Below, piece by piece: positions 6,647 through 6,702 of a stretch of 6,702 nucleotides of DNA. The notes under the pieces were generated by a model, which was not told the origin of the DNA, searched no databases, and worked only from the letters and a program-made list of their open reading frames with translations. This DNA is from Firmicutes bacterium UBA4845. Lineage in GTDB: Bacteria > Bacillota > Clostridia > Tissierellales > Sedimentibacteraceae. Location of the stretch: contig DHER01000139.1 in the NCBI GenBank assembly GCA_002399975.1, positions 1 through 6,702 on the forward strand, in the 5' to 3' direction. Within the stretch, counting starts at the first letter, position 1. Each line of letters starts with the position of its first letter. Both the position numbers and the translations under genes were made by a program.

Positions 6647-6702
6647 GGTAAGCATTCGGTGTAGACCGTCAAATTTTAATTTTTGAACATTTCTATATTT
6701 GC
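6647..6702 (+). promoter_or_regulatory. Start of the post-cas2 leader region, with a TATATTTG box at the edge
   Basis: The 56 nt after the cas2 stop codon hold no gene and no clear terminator. They turn strongly AT-rich and end in TATATTTG (6694-6701), an exact match to the Bacteroidetes -7 box pointing rightward. No TTG occurs at the ideal -33 spacing, so promoter strength is uncertain. In II-C loci with this gene order the CRISPR array commonly follows cas2, so this is probably the leader and its promoter. No repeat unit is visible before the window ends. Confidence 0.45.

Noticed and set aside
6667..6686. Weak inverted repeat CAAA/TTTG after cas2 as a terminator
   Set aside because: Only four base pairs, A/T-dominated, with no GC core or following T run.
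1..6702. CRISPR repeats, transposon ends or insertion sequence genes in the window
   Set aside because: I saw no direct repeats with spacers, no transposase and no terminal inverted repeats. The array must lie outside the window.

Overview
The window holds a nearly complete type II-C CRISPR-Cas locus, most probably from a member of the Bacteroidetes (Bacteroidota). The assignment rests on three things: the AT-rich DNA, promoter boxes of the Bacteroidetes form (TTG, 19 bp, TAnnTTTG), and Cas9, Cas1 and Cas2 sequences that resemble those of the long-Cas9 Bacteroidetes II-C systems. Start codons have no convincing Shine-Dalgarno sequence, which also fits that phylum.

Layout. Positions 1-32 look like the tail of a terminator for a gene lying off the left edge. 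Positions 33-305 contain no gene I can support. Positions 306-387, on the minus strand, encode a tracrRNA. It has an anti-repeat, a small nexus hairpin and a terminator hairpin followed by a U tract, and it has its own TATATTTG promoter box. A divergent promoter (423-452, plus strand) drives cas9 (494-5317, 1607 aa). cas1 (5370-6305, 311 aa) and cas2 (6314-6646, 110 aa) follow on the same strand at gaps of 52 and 8 nt, so the three genes look like one operon. The last 56 nt (6647-6702) are the start of the post-cas2 leader and end in another TATATTTG box. The CRISPR array is not in the window and most likely begins just past the right edge.

How it works together. Cas1 and Cas2 would form the integrase that adds new spacers to the array. 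The array transcript would pair through its repeat with the tracrRNA anti-repeat, be processed, and load into Cas9. Cas9 then cuts matching DNA with its HNH and RuvC nuclease sites, all of whose key residues are present. No csn2 or cas4 lies between or directly after the genes, which is why I call the subtype II-C. Cas9 is unusually long for II-C because of an enlarged REC lobe and extra sequence after RuvC-III.

I see no sign of a wholly new system. The points of most interest are the tracrRNA gene with its self-complementary fold, the compact divergent promoter region, the large Cas9, and the repeat sequence that can be predicted although the array is absent.
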